Positions 12,958 to 21,455 of a stretch of DNA of 22,143 bases are shown piece after piece; position 1 is the stretch's first letter, and every line of letters begins with the position of its first letter. This DNA is from Candidatus Atribacteria bacterium (lineage in GTDB: Bacteria > Atribacterota > Phoenicimicrobiia > Phoenicimicrobiales > Phoenicimicrobiaceae). The notes under the pieces are model-generated. The model did not search any database, was not told the DNA's origin, and saw only the letters and a list, made by a program, of their open reading frames with translations. The stretch is taken from positions 1 to 22,143 of the forward strand of contig DOTB01000006.1 of assembly GCA_003513845.1 (NCBI GenBank), in the 5' to 3' direction. The translations under genes and the position numbers were made by a program.

Positions 12958-14937
12958 ATGAAATTAAAAGAAAAAACACAGAAAGAAAATAAATCAACCG
13001 AAGAAATGTCAGAAATGCTCAACGAATCTTTAGAAAAATTCAAAAAAATAAAGAGGGGAGACATAATTAAAGGAAAAATAGTCAAAGTTAGTGAAGATGG
13101 CTATTTTCTTGATGTAAAATACAAAATGGAAGGATTTCTTCCTAAAAATGAGGAATCGCTTTTTTCTAAGGAAACCAAAACTATGACTAATGCCTTAGAA
13201 ATTGATGACGAAATATATGTTTATGTAAATAATATAGACGAAAAAAATGGACATATTATTTTATCAAAAGAAAAGGCAAAGTATATTCAATTATGGGAAA
13301 AACTTAATGAGATATATAGAAAAAAAGATAAAATAAATGCAGAAGTTATTGAAAAAACCCCTAACGGTTTAGTAGTAAATTTAGGTATAAAAGGATTTGT
13401 CCCTAAATCACAAATTGAACAAAGAATGGTAAAAGAAGAAGATTTAGATAAATATATAGGTAAAAAATTAGATTTTATTATTATCAAATTAGACAAAAAA
13501 AGCGAGAAAGTAATTCTATCTCATCGCTTAATTGTGGAAAAGGAACGTAAAATATTGCATAAAAAAACCCTGGCAAATTTAAAAGTAGGACAGGTAAAAG
13601 AAGGAATTGTTACCAATTTAACTAATTTTGGTGCTTTTATAGATATAGGCGGGGTAGAAGGATTACTACATATTTCCGAAATTACCTGGCGCAATATGAA
13701 AGATGCCACTAAATTACTAAAATTAGGTGACAAAATTAAGGTAAAAATTATTGATTTTGATAAAGAAAAAAACAAGATTTCCTTAAGTATTAAGCAAATT
13801 TCTCCAGATCCTTGGGAAAATGTTAAGGAAAGATATTCTGTTGGTGATGAAGTAGAAGGAAGAGTGATATCAATTAAAGATTTTGGGGCATTTATTGAGA
13901 TTGAGGAAGGGCTTAATGGCTTATTGCACATTTCAGAAATGGCCTGGGCTTATGTTAAAAGCCCTTCAGATTTAGTTAAGGAGGGAGAGTTATTAAAATT
14001 AAGGATTTTAGAGATTGAGCCAGAAAAAAGAAAAATTTCTTTAGGATTAAAGCAATTACTCCCTGATCCCTGGGAAGATATTGACAAAAAGTACCCAATT
14101 GGTTCAGTTGTTGAAGGGAAAATAACTCAGGTAACTTCCTATGGAGCTAATGTGGAATTAGAGGCAGGAGTTGCAGGAGTAATTCATCTTTCTGAAATTG
14201 ATTGGAAATATATAGAAAGACCATCTATGGTTTTTAAAAAGTATATGGTGCTCCCATTAAAGGTAATAAAAATTGATAAAGATTCTCGTATAATATTTTT
14301 AAGTAGAAAAAGAACTTTACCCAATCCCTGGGATAATATAAGTAATTTTTATCAGACTGGTAATATCGTAAAGGGTAAAATTACGAGAATAAAAGATTTT
14401 GGGGCTTTTGTTGAATTGGAAAAAGGAATAGAAGGATTTGTACCAGTATCAGAAATTGATTGGGAAAAAACAAAGCACCCTAATGAAAAACTAAAAAAAG
14501 ATAAAGAATATGAATTTAAAATAATAAATATAGATAAAGATAAATTACAAATAACTTTAAGCAAGAAAAGGTTATTACCAGATCCCTGGGAGGAAATTAA
14601 AAAGAAATATCCTGTCGGAACTTTAGTAGAGGGTAAAGTGGTAAAACTTACTGATTTTGGAGCTTTTGTAAATATAGAAGATAATATCGATGGTTTAGTT
14701 CCTTTATCAGAAATATCTAATAAAAAAATAGATAATCCAGCAAGTGTTCTTTCAGTGGGGGAAGAAGTTTTAACTTTAGTAATTAAATTAGATGGAAGAA
14801 GAAAAAAAATTAGTTTAAGTATCAGAAAGGCTGAAAAAGAAGAACAAAAACGATTTATAAGTGAATATAACAAAAAACAGGGTACTGACAGGATATTATT
14901 TAAGGATATATTTGGAGATATATTTAAAGAGAAATAG
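12958..14937 (+). CDS. rpsA: 30S ribosomal protein S1-like protein with seven S1 domains
   Basis: S1 binds mRNA on the small ribosomal subunit and helps start translation. This 659-aa protein carries seven S1 (OB-fold) repeats, starting at about residues 34, 125, 211, 296, 382, 468 and 554. From the third on they have the classic form GxxVEGKVxxxxDFGAFVxxxxxxxGLxHxSEI and are joined by near-identical linkers of the type LPDPWEEIKKKYPVG. The E. coli protein has six repeats in 557 aa. The first two repeats here are the most diverged, as in other S1 proteins where they bind the ribosome. The ATG at 12958 follows CAGGGGGA; the open frame extends 19 codons upstream but overlaps the 5-FCL gene. The alternative name would be a general S1 RNA-binding protein. 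Confidence 0.92.
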   Translation: MKLKEKTQKENKSTEEMSEMLNESLEKFKKIKRGDIIKGKIVKVSEDGYFLDVKYKMEGFLPKNEESLFSKETKTMTNALEIDDEIYVYVNNIDEKNGHIILSKEKAKYIQLWEKLNEIYRKKDKINAEVIEKTPNGLVVNLGIKGFVPKSQIEQRMVKEEDLDKYIGKKLDFIIIKLDKKSEKVILSHRLIVEKERKILHKKTLANLKVGQVKEGIVTNLTNFGAFIDIGGVEGLLHISEITWRNMKDATKLLKLGDKIKVKIIDFDKEKNKISLSIKQISPDPWENVKERYSVGDEVEGRVISIKDFGAFIEIEEGLNGLLHISEMAWAYVKSPSDLVKEGELLKLRILEIEPEKRKISLGLKQLLPDPWEDIDKKYPIGSVVEGKITQVTSYGANVELEAGVAGVIHLSEIDWKYIERPSMVFKKYMVLPLKVIKIDKDSRIIFLSRKRTLPNPWDNISNFYQTGNIVKGKITRIKDFGAFVELEKGIEGFVPVSEIDWEKTKHPNEKLKKDKEYEFKIINIDKDKLQITLSKKRLLPDPWEEIKKKYPVGTLVEGKVVKLTDFGAFVNIEDNIDGLVPLSEISNKKIDNPASVLSVGEEVLTLVIKLDGRRKKISLSIRKAEKEEQKRFISEYNKKQGTDRILFKDIFGDIFKEK

Positions 14938-14989
14938 AATGGTTGTTAGCGTATAGCGTCCAGCATCCAGCGTTTAGGATAATCAGTAG

Positions 14990-15050
14990 AACTATAAATT
15001 TATAGTTAAACTTGTGTTCGCAAAAAGCGGGTAAACAAAAAACTATAGTT
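14990..15050 (+). promoter_or_regulatory. Palindromic, hairpin-forming leader of pilB
   Basis: AACTATAAATTTATAGTT (14990-15007) is a perfect 18-bp palindrome and AACTATAGTT (15041-15050) a perfect 10-bp one sharing its half-sites. The strand between can fold: TATAGTT (15001-15007) with AACTATA (15041-15047), then TTGT with ACAA, then GTTCGC (15016-15021) with GCGGGT (15027-15032) around an AAAAA loop. It could be an operator for a dimeric regulator or an RNA structure. It ends 57 nt before the pilB start. The preceding 14943-14976 is an AGCGT-phrase repeat. Confidence 0.5.
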
Positions 15051-15107
15051 AAAAACTTAAAACTTTTTTGTATAAACTATTGATTTTAATTGATATGGTG
15101 AATATAA

Positions 15108-16823
15108 ATGGAAATGCCAAAAAAAGGTTTTACCCATCAAAGAATTGGAGAAATATTATTAAACCAAGGTTTAATTACTTCTCAACAATTAGAAGAAGCC
15201 CTTAAAGCACAAAAAGAAGGTAATAAAAAAAAGCTGGGAGAAATCTTGGTGGATATGGGGGCGTTAAGTAGAGAAGAATTATATGAGGTTTTACAATATG
15301 TTTATGAAACTGAATATGTGGATCTATCTAATTATGTAATAGATCCAGAGGTAATATCTCTTATTCCCGAAAAAACTGCTCTACAATTTACCTTGATTCC
15401 TATAAGTAAAAATAAAGATGAGTTAGTTGTTGCTATGGCTAATCCTTTAGATGTTTACGCTATAGACTTTGTAAAAGATTACACCAAAGTTAAGAAGATT
15501 AAGTGTATGTTAGCTCCCGAAGAAGATATTGTGAATGCCATTAATAGTTATTATAAGTTAGGGGAATATGATGATATTATAGAAAAATTAGACACTGAAG
15601 TAGTGTTTAAAGAAGAGGAAAAAGAGGAAGATTCTAAAAAATTAGAGGCAATAAGTAGAGAAGCCCCTATTATTCAACTAGTAAATATGTTAATTGTCCA
15701 GGGAGTAAAAGATAGGGCAAGTGATATTCATATTGAACCAAACGAAAGGGGTTTATTAATTCGATTTCGTATTGATGGAATGTTACATGATATCAGAACT
15801 TTACCCAACAAGATAAAATCAGCCGTCACTTCTCGAGTGAAAATATTGGCAAAAATGGATATTGCTGAAAGGCGTATTCCTCAGGATGGACGTTTTCAAG
15901 TACAATTCGGAACAAGAGAAGTTGATTTAAGAGTTTCTACAATTCCTACAGTATTCGGAGAAAAAACTGTTTTAAGATTATTAGATAAGAGTAAAGGTTT
16001 AATTAAATTAGAACATCTCGGTTTCTTGCCTAAACAATTAACTCAGTTTAAATCAATGATTTCTAAATCTTATGGAATAATATTACTTACAGGACCTACC
16101 GGTAGTGGTAAAACTACTACTTTATATGCCGCATTAAATAAGGTAAATTCTAAAGATAAAAATATTATTACCGTCGAAGACCCTGTAGAATATAGACTTG
16201 ATAGAATAAATCAAATTCAAATTATACCCAAAATAAATTTGACTTTTGCTAATGCACTACGCTCAATATTACGACAGGATCCGGATATAATAATGGTTGG
16301 TGAAATACGAGATATCGAAACTGCAGAAATTGCCGTTCAAGCCGCTTTAACTGGACACTTAGTTTTAAGCACTTTGCATACTAATGATGCAGCAAGTGCA
16401 TTAACTCGTTTGATTGATATGCAAGTCGAACCTTTTTTAATTTCCTCTTCGGTTATTGGAGTAATAGCTCAAAGATTAGTAAGAGTGATTTGTGAAAAAT
16501 GTAAAGAGGAGTATATACCCAGTGAAGAAGTATTGAGCGAGCTTAATATTAAGAATAATTTAAAGAATAATAGTAAAATTAAATTATATAGAGGAAAAGG
16601 GTGCTCTTTTTGTAAAAATACAGGATATTATGGAAGAACCTCTATATATGAACTTATTGAATTAGATGAGGAGATTAGATCTCTTATTGTTTCTAAAGCT
16701 TCTAGTGATGTAATTAAAGAGGTTGCTATTAAAAAGGGTATGATGACTCTAAAGAATAGTGGATTAGAAAAAGCAATGCAGGGAATTACTACTATAGAGG
16801 AAGTTCTAAGAGTCGCAGGATAA
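15108..16823 (+). CDS. pilB: Type IV pilus extension ATPase PilB
   Basis: PilB/GspE-type ATPase that powers pilin polymerisation at the cytoplasmic face of the pilus base. The 571-aa protein has an N-terminal MshEN region with two c-di-GMP-type motif starts, RIGEIL (12-17) and KLGEIL (42-47), the remaining T2SSE_N domain to about 150, a linker rich in Glu and Lys (about 160-180), and the ATPase core. The core shows Walker A GPTGSGKTTT from G329, Walker B DPDIIMVGEIRD from D391, a His box LSTLHTNDA, and the zinc-binding tetracysteine C462, C465, C499, C502 that marks PilB/GspE rather than PilT. GspE of a type II secretion system is the alternative name; two pilT genes nearby favour PilB. The start could also be ATG 15114, and the ribosome-binding site is weak for both. 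Confidence 0.94.
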   Translation: MEMPKKGFTHQRIGEILLNQGLITSQQLEEALKAQKEGNKKKLGEILVDMGALSREELYEVLQYVYETEYVDLSNYVIDPEVISLIPEKTALQFTLIPISKNKDELVVAMANPLDVYAIDFVKDYTKVKKIKCMLAPEEDIVNAINSYYKLGEYDDIIEKLDTEVVFKEEEKEEDSKKLEAISREAPIIQLVNMLIVQGVKDRASDIHIEPNERGLLIRFRIDGMLHDIRTLPNKIKSAVTSRVKILAKMDIAERRIPQDGRFQVQFGTREVDLRVSTIPTVFGEKTVLRLLDKSKGLIKLEHLGFLPKQLTQFKSMISKSYGIILLTGPTGSGKTTTLYAALNKVNSKDKNIITVEDPVEYRLDRINQIQIIPKINLTFANALRSILRQDPDIIMVGEIRDIETAEIAVQAALTGHLVLSTLHTNDAASALTRLIDMQVEPFLISSSVIGVIAQRLVRVICEKCKEEYIPSEEVLSELNIKNNLKNNSKIKLYRGKGCSFCKNTGYYGRTSIYELIELDEEIRSLIVSKASSDVIKEVAIKKGMMTLKNSGLEKAMQGITTIEEVLRVAG

Positions 16824-16847
16824 ATAGGTAGACAAGTAGAATACAGA

Positions 16848-16870
16848 ATTCAGAAGCCAGGAGTCAGAAT
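16848..16870. repeat. Left inverted repeat of the four-helix-bundle unit
   Basis: This 23-nt sequence matches the reverse complement of 17221-17243 at 21 of 23 positions. It contains AGGAG (16859-16863), which serves as the ribosome-binding site, and its last two bases are the first two bases of the ATG start codon. Confidence 0.85.
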
Positions 16871-17234
16871 GAGGAAACCAGCTAAAACTTTTCAAGATTT
16901 AATAGTATGGCAAAAGTCGTATAAGTTTGTTCTTGATTTATATAAATTAACAAAAGAATTCCCAAAAACTGAAATTTATGGTTTGTCCTCCCAAATTCGA
17001 CGTTCAGCTGTATCAATTCCTGCTAATATTGCTGAAGGATTTAAGAGGAAAGGAAAAATTGATAAAGCCCGTTTTATGAATATTGCTCATGGGTCTTTAG
17101 AAGAATTGCGCTGTTACTTATTTTTAGCAAGTGATCTTGGATATTGTGATTCTTCACAACATTTATTACAAATTGAAGAAATAAGTAAATTATTAGAAGC
17201 ATATTATAATTCACTTCTGAATTCTGACTCCTGA
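16869..17234 (+). CDS. Four-helix-bundle protein (23S rRNA intervening-sequence family)
   Basis: The 121-aa product belongs to the IVS-encoded four-helix-bundle family (sometimes labelled S23 ribosomal protein), first known from open frames inside 23S rRNA intervening sequences and related in fold to the Avd protein of diversity-generating retroelements. Visible family motifs: FQDLIVWQKS, FPKTEIYGLSSQIRRSAVSI, PANIAEGFKRKG and GSLEELRCYLFLASDLGY. The molecular role of the family is not established. The gene is not in an rRNA operon here but between pilB and alaS, and is enclosed by a near-perfect 23-nt inverted repeat. The ribosome-binding site lies in the left repeat and the stop codon (17232-17234) in the right one, so repeat and gene look like one mobile or co-inherited unit. 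The last residues (LLNSDS) are encoded by the repeat. Confidence 0.9.
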   Translation: MRKPAKTFQDLIVWQKSYKFVLDLYKLTKEFPKTEIYGLSSQIRRSAVSIPANIAEGFKRKGKIDKARFMNIAHGSLEELRCYLFLASDLGYCDSSQHLLQIEEISKLLEAYYNSLLNSDS

Positions 17235-17243
17235 CTACTGAAT
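17221..17243. repeat. Right inverted repeat of the four-helix-bundle unit
   Basis: The reverse complement of the left repeat with two mismatches. It holds the stop codon of the gene and a CTCCT (17229-17231 region) complementary to the AGGAG ribosome-binding site in the left repeat. Confidence 0.85.
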
Positions 17244-17283
17244 ACATAAGTAAATTATTTTTAAATAAGGAGAAATGTTTTTT

Positions 17284-19935
17284 ATGAAATATATGTCTAG
17301 TTGCGAAATTAGAGAAAAATTTTTAAAATTCTTTGAAAGTAAAGGACACAAAATAATCCCCAGTGCATCTCTGGTTCCTGCAGATCCCAGTATTTTATTA
17401 ACCATTGCTGGCATGGTTCCCTTCAAACCAATATTTTTGGGTCAGGTTAAGTCATCTTTGAAAAGAGCTACTACGTGTCAAAAATGTATTCGAACAACTG
17501 ATATTGAAAATGTAGGTAAAACAGCTCGTCATCATACATTTTTTGAGATGTTGGGAAATTTTTCTTTTGGTGATTATTTTAAGAAAGAGGCGATTCAATG
17601 GGGATGGGAATTTTTTACTGAGGTTATAGGATTTCCAGAGGAAAAGTTATGGGTGTCGATATATAAGGATGACAATGAAGCTTACGATATATGGCACAAT
17701 CTTATTGGACTTCCCGAGGGAAAAATTATTAGATTAGGAGAAGAAGATAATTTTTGGAAAGTTGGGCCTACTGGTCCTTGTGGACCTTGTTCGGAAATTT
17801 ATATTGACTTAGGAGAAGAGAAAGTATCAGAAAAGGGTGGAGGAGTTGGAGTGGATGGCGAAAGATATTTGGAATTATGGAACTTAGTATTTATGCAATA
17901 CAACCGTAATGAAGATGGTTCACTTACTCCTTTACCAAAAAAGAATATAGATACCGGCTTGGGTTTAGAAAGAATAGCATCTGTGTTACAAAAAGCTGAT
18001 ACTGATTTCGAAACAGATCTATTTTTTCCTATTATAAATTTTGTTGCTAAGAATGCAGGCGTAAAATATCATGAAGATGAGAAAAAAGATTTAGCTTTAA
18101 AAGTAATTGCTGACCATATAAGAGCTTTAGTTTTTATGATTGCTGATGGAATTATGCCTTCAAATGAAGGACGGGGATATGTGCTTCGAATGTTATTGAG
18201 AAGAGCTTTTCGTTATGGTAGATGGCTTAATTTTAATCAGCCTTTCTTATATGAAATTGCTCCTGTGGTAATTAACCTAATGAAGGATGTATATCCTGAT
18301 ACAGCAAAAGCAGAAGGTCAAATTTGTCAAATAATACTTACAGAAGAGAGAAAATTTCAAGAAACTCTAAATGTGGGAATTCAAATTTTAGATACGATGA
18401 AAAATGAATTAAAGAAAAAGAATAGGAAAATGCTTGGAGGAGAAGATGCATTTAAGCTTTATGATACTTATGGTTTTCCTATAGAATTAACTAAAGATAT
18501 TCTTAAAGAGGATGGATTTGGAATTGACGAAGAAGATTTTGAACAAGAGATGAAAATTCAAAGAGAAAGATCACGAAAAATTTGGGTAGAATCGAAAATT
18601 AATTTTCAAAGTAATAAAGACAAAGAGATAATTTATGAGAAAATTCTTAAAGATTGCGGAGAAACAGAATTTACTGGATATGAATGTAAGATGGAAAAAG
18701 CCAAAGTAATCGCCATTATAAAAGAGGGCAAAATAGTAAGCAAGGTAAAAGAAGGGGATAAATGTGAAATAATTTTAAATAAAACTCCATTTTACGCTGA
18801 AAAAGGCGGGCAAATTGGAGACCGAGGAGAATTTATATCCTCTAAAAAAAATGATAATTTACTACTTGCCATATCAGATACTCAAAGCCCTGTCGAAGGT
18901 CTTGTTGTCCATTTTGGAAAGGTAGTTAAAGGTGAAATAAAAATTAATGAAGAGGTAGTCGCCAAAGTAGATTTAACCAGAAGAAATGCGATTGCCCGAA
19001 ATCATACCGCTACCCATCTTTTACATCGCGCGCTTAGAGATGTATTAGGAAATCATGTAAAACAATCAGGGTCCTTAGTAAATGATACCCATCTTCGCTT
19101 TGATTTTAATCACTTTGCCCCCTTAACTAAAGATGAATTAGATAAAGTAGAAGAATTAGTAAATAGAAAAATATTAGAAAATTTGGAAATAGAAACAAAG
19201 GTAACCAGTTTTGACCAGGCCAGGGAAATGGGAGCGATTGCCCTCTTTGGAGAAAAATATGGAGAAAAAGTAAGGGTAGTAAAGATAGGAGAATACAGTT
19301 TAGAATTATGTGGAGGAACACATTTAGAGAATACATCCAATATTGGTTTATTTAAAATATTAAATCAAGAAGGAATAGGAAGTAGTATAAGAAGGATAGA
19401 AGCTGTAACTGGTGAATATGCCCTAAGATATGTTAAAGAAAGAGAAAATATTATAGACGATATTTCTGATAAATTACAAGTTGTTCCTTCGGAAATTATC
19501 GTAAAATTGGATCAAATATTAGATAATCTTAATAATTTAAAGCGAGAAATTAAAATTACTCGAAATAGATTGGCTCGGTATGAAATTGAGGAAATAATTT
19601 CTAAAATAAGAAAAATTAAAGAAATAAATATTATATCGGCTAAAGTTGAAGCTTCAGATAATAGTGATTTAAGAAATTGGGGAGACCTGATTAAAGAAAA
19701 GATTAAGTCAGGCATAATATTATTAGGAACGAAAATAGAAGAAAATAGAGTTGCTTTGTTGGTTATGGTAACTGATGATCTGGTAATGAAGGGTTTTGAT
19801 GCTGTAAAGATTATAAAATCAATAGCTCCAATTGTAAATGGAAAAGGTGGAGGCAAAAAAACATTGGCTCAAGCAGGGGGGTCAGAAGTCAATAAACTAA
19901 ACCAGGCTTTAGCCAAAATATACGAAATTATTTAA
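17284..19935 (+). CDS. alaS: Alanyl-tRNA synthetase
   Basis: This class II enzyme charges tRNA-Ala and edits mischarged Ser and Gly. The 883-aa length is normal. Visible are the N-terminal catalytic domain (GHKIIPSASLVP, ARHHTFFEMLGNFSFGDYFK, VGPTGPCGPCSEI, LGLERIASVLQ), the editing domain with zinc-site residues H574 and H578 (HTATH) and C676 and H680 (CGGTH), and the C-terminal C-Ala domain ending GKGGGKKTLAQAGGS. Of three possible ATG codons (17275, 17284, 17293) I chose 17284, 11 nt after AAGGAG (17267-17272); 17275 is only 2 nt from it. No T-box precedes it. It heads the series alaS-ruvX-mltG-udk, known in Firmicutes. Confidence 0.97.
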   Translation: MKYMSSCEIREKFLKFFESKGHKIIPSASLVPADPSILLTIAGMVPFKPIFLGQVKSSLKRATTCQKCIRTTDIENVGKTARHHTFFEMLGNFSFGDYFKKEAIQWGWEFFTEVIGFPEEKLWVSIYKDDNEAYDIWHNLIGLPEGKIIRLGEEDNFWKVGPTGPCGPCSEIYIDLGEEKVSEKGGGVGVDGERYLELWNLVFMQYNRNEDGSLTPLPKKNIDTGLGLERIASVLQKADTDFETDLFFPIINFVAKNAGVKYHEDEKKDLALKVIADHIRALVFMIADGIMPSNEGRGYVLRMLLRRAFRYGRWLNFNQPFLYEIAPVVINLMKDVYPDTAKAEGQICQIILTEERKFQETLNVGIQILDTMKNELKKKNRKMLGGEDAFKLYDTYGFPIELTKDILKEDGFGIDEEDFEQEMKIQRERSRKIWVESKINFQSNKDKEIIYEKILKDCGETEFTGYECKMEKAKVIAIIKEGKIVSKVKEGDKCEIILNKTPFYAEKGGQIGDRGEFISSKKNDNLLLAISDTQSPVEGLVVHFGKVVKGEIKINEEVVAKVDLTRRNAIARNHTATHLLHRALRDVLGNHVKQSGSLVNDTHLRFDFNHFAPLTKDELDKVEELVNRKILENLEIETKVTSFDQAREMGAIALFGEKYGEKVRVVKIGEYSLELCGGTHLENTSNIGLFKILNQEGIGSSIRRIEAVTGEYALRYVKERENIIDDISDKLQVVPSEIIVKLDQILDNLNNLKREIKITRNRLARYEIEEIISKIRKIKEINIISAKVEASDNSDLRNWGDLIKEKIKSGIILLGTKIEENRVALLVMVTDDLVMKGFDAVKIIKSIAPIVNGKGGGKKTLAQAGGSEVNKLNQALAKIYEII

Positions 19936-19937
19936 AC

Positions 19938-19971
19938 AGTATAACAGTATCGAGTATCGAGTATATAGTAA
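19938..19971. repeat. Short GTATCGAG repeat after alaS
   Basis: AGTATCGAGTATCGAGTATA and TAGTA at 19947-19971 repeat the string found after asnS. They begin a few bases after the alaS stop codon. Confidence 0.7.
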
Positions 19972-19986
19972 AGACAATAAAAAATA

Positions 19987-20011
19987 TGTAGGACAGGCGT
20001 CTCGCCTGTCT
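19987..20011. repeat. GACAGGCG hairpin repeat
   Basis: GACAGGCG (19992-19999) and CGCCTGTC (20003-20010) form a perfect 8-bp stem with a 3-nt loop, preceded by TGTAG. It resembles dispersed hairpin repeats seen in many bacteria. Without a T-run after it, it is a poor terminator candidate. Confidence 0.6.
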
Positions 20012-20080
20012 AAATCTTTAGTAATTAGAAAATTGTATTAATTGGTAAATTGGAAAATCGGGGCATTGGTGAATTAAATT

Positions 20081-20503
20081 ATGCGAATTTTAGGTATAGA
20101 TTTAGGCGAAAAAAGGATTGGAATTGCTATAAGCGATGAATTAGGAATTACCGCTCAAGGGCTACCGATAATTCCTTCAACCACTGAAGACGAGAACATT
20201 AAAAAAATTAAAAAATTAGTTGATAAATATGATGTTAAAAAAATTATTTTAGGGTTACCTAAAAATATGAATGGAACTTTGGGTAAGCAGGCAGAAAAAT
20301 CTCTTTCCTTTGCCCGAAAAATTAAAAATATTTATCAAATACCAGTAGAATTAGAAGATGAACGTTTAAGCACTTCAAAGGCGGAAAAGTTATTAATTCA
20401 AGCTGATAGGAGTCGAAAGAAGCGAAAAAAAGTTATTGATAAGATGTCAGCAGTAATTATTCTTCAATCATATTTAGATAGAAGGATGATGAATAAAGAT
20501 TAA
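20081..20503 (+). CDS. ruvX: Putative pre-16S rRNA nuclease / YqgF family
   Basis: YqgF/RuvX is an RNase H-fold nuclease implicated in 16S rRNA 5'-end maturation, earlier proposed as a Holliday junction resolvase. The 140-aa length is typical. The acidic catalytic positions are visible: D7 in GIDLGEKRIGIA, E in LEDERLST, and D in DKMSAVIILQ, together with ILGLPKNMNG. The ribosome-binding site is weak. It lies between alaS and mltG as in Firmicutes, but the small ireB gene usual between alaS and yqgF there is absent: the 145-nt gap holds only repeats. Confidence 0.93.
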   Translation: MRILGIDLGEKRIGIAISDELGITAQGLPIIPSTTEDENIKKIKKLVDKYDVKKIILGLPKNMNGTLGKQAEKSLSFARKIKNIYQIPVELEDERLSTSKAEKLLIQADRSRKKRKKVIDKMSAVIILQSYLDRRMMNKD

Positions 20504-20507
20504 AAAA

Positions 20508-21455
20508 ATGAACTTCATTCATAAATTATTTTTCATATTTTCTTTAGTATTTTTAATTATTATCTTATTTTTTACTGCAGTATATTCCCCCTTTAATGAG
20601 AATTCTACAATCCATAAAATTATTAATATTCCATCTGGCACCAATGCAAGAGAAGTGGTAAATATTTTAGAAGAGAATGAGATAATTGGAAAAAATAATT
20701 ATGCATTGAGAGTCTTAATAAAATTGTTAAAATTGGAAGAGAGATTGAAGTATGGGGAATATGATTTAAGCCCGGCAATGAATATGATACAAATTTTAAA
20801 AAAATTGGTTAAAGGGGAAGTGGTTTTATATAAAGTTACCATTCCTGAAGGTTATAATTGTGAACAAATTGCAGAATTATTAGATAAAAAAGGGATTGCA
20901 AAAAAAGAATCTTTTCTAAATCTGGTAAAAAATGGTAAAAAATCCTGGGAAGGTTATTTATTCCCTGATACCTATGAAGTACCAAAAGGATATGGTTCAG
21001 AGAATATGCTTAAACTTTTATTATTGAACTTTAATCAGGAAATGGATAAACTTACAACTAAAGTTGAAGAGAATCAGTTTTCTTTGCACGAAATAATTAC
21101 CCTGGCTTCTATAATTGAAAAAGAGGTAAAATATAATGACGAAAAAAGCAAAGTTTCCTCAGTATTTCATAATCGGTTGAAAAACGGTATGAAATTACAA
21201 TCTTGTGCTACCATCCAATATATTTTAGGGAAACCAAAAGAAAAATTGGAAGAATCTGATTTGAAAATTGATTCACCCTATAATACATACCTCTATAAAG
21301 GTCTTCCCCCAGGACCAATCTGTAATCCCGGACTTGACTCAATTATTGCTGCTCTTGAACCCGAAAAGGGCGATTGGTTATATTTCATTTTAGGAGAAAA
21401 CGGAAGACATATTTTTTCTAAAACTTATCAAGAACATCTCAAAAACAAAATGTAA
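20508..21455 (+). CDS. mltG: Endolytic murein transglycosylase MltG (YceG-like)
   Basis: MltG cleaves nascent peptidoglycan strands at the outer face of the cytoplasmic membrane and is thought to end glycan polymerisation. The 315-aa product has one N-terminal membrane segment (about residues 7-26), then a LysM-like region and the catalytic YceG domain. The catalytic glutamate is E204 in ASIIEKE, equivalent to E218 of E. coli, and is followed by VSSVFHNRLKNGMKLQSCA and TIQYILG. It begins 4 nt after the ruvX stop, so both are in one operon. The stop codon falls inside a 41-nt perfect palindrome. Confidence 0.95.
   Translation: MNFIHKLFFIFSLVFLIIILFFTAVYSPFNENSTIHKIINIPSGTNAREVVNILEENEIIGKNNYALRVLIKLLKLEERLKYGEYDLSPAMNMIQILKKLVKGEVVLYKVTIPEGYNCEQIAELLDKKGIAKKESFLNLVKNGKKSWEGYLFPDTYEVPKGYGSENMLKLLLLNFNQEMDKLTTKVEENQFSLHEIITLASIIEKEVKYNDEKSKVSSVFHNRLKNGMKLQSCATIQYILGKPKEKLEESDLKIDSPYNTYLYKGLPPGPICNPGLDSIIAALEPEKGDWLYFILGENGRHIFSKTYQEHLKNKM

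Noticed and set aside
15011..15050. preQ1 riboswitch suggested by the A-rich AAAAAACTATAG after a small hairpin
   Set aside because: The stem-loop sequence does not match the preQ1-I aptamer core and pilB has no link to queuosine.
16848..17243. True 23S rRNA intervening sequence
   Set aside because: There is no rRNA sequence around it; it lies between pilB and alaS, so only the protein family and the enclosing repeat are shared with rRNA intervening sequences.
19987..20011. Intrinsic terminator after alaS
   Set aside because: The hairpin is strong but followed by TAAATCTTT, not a T-run; it resembles a dispersed hairpin repeat.
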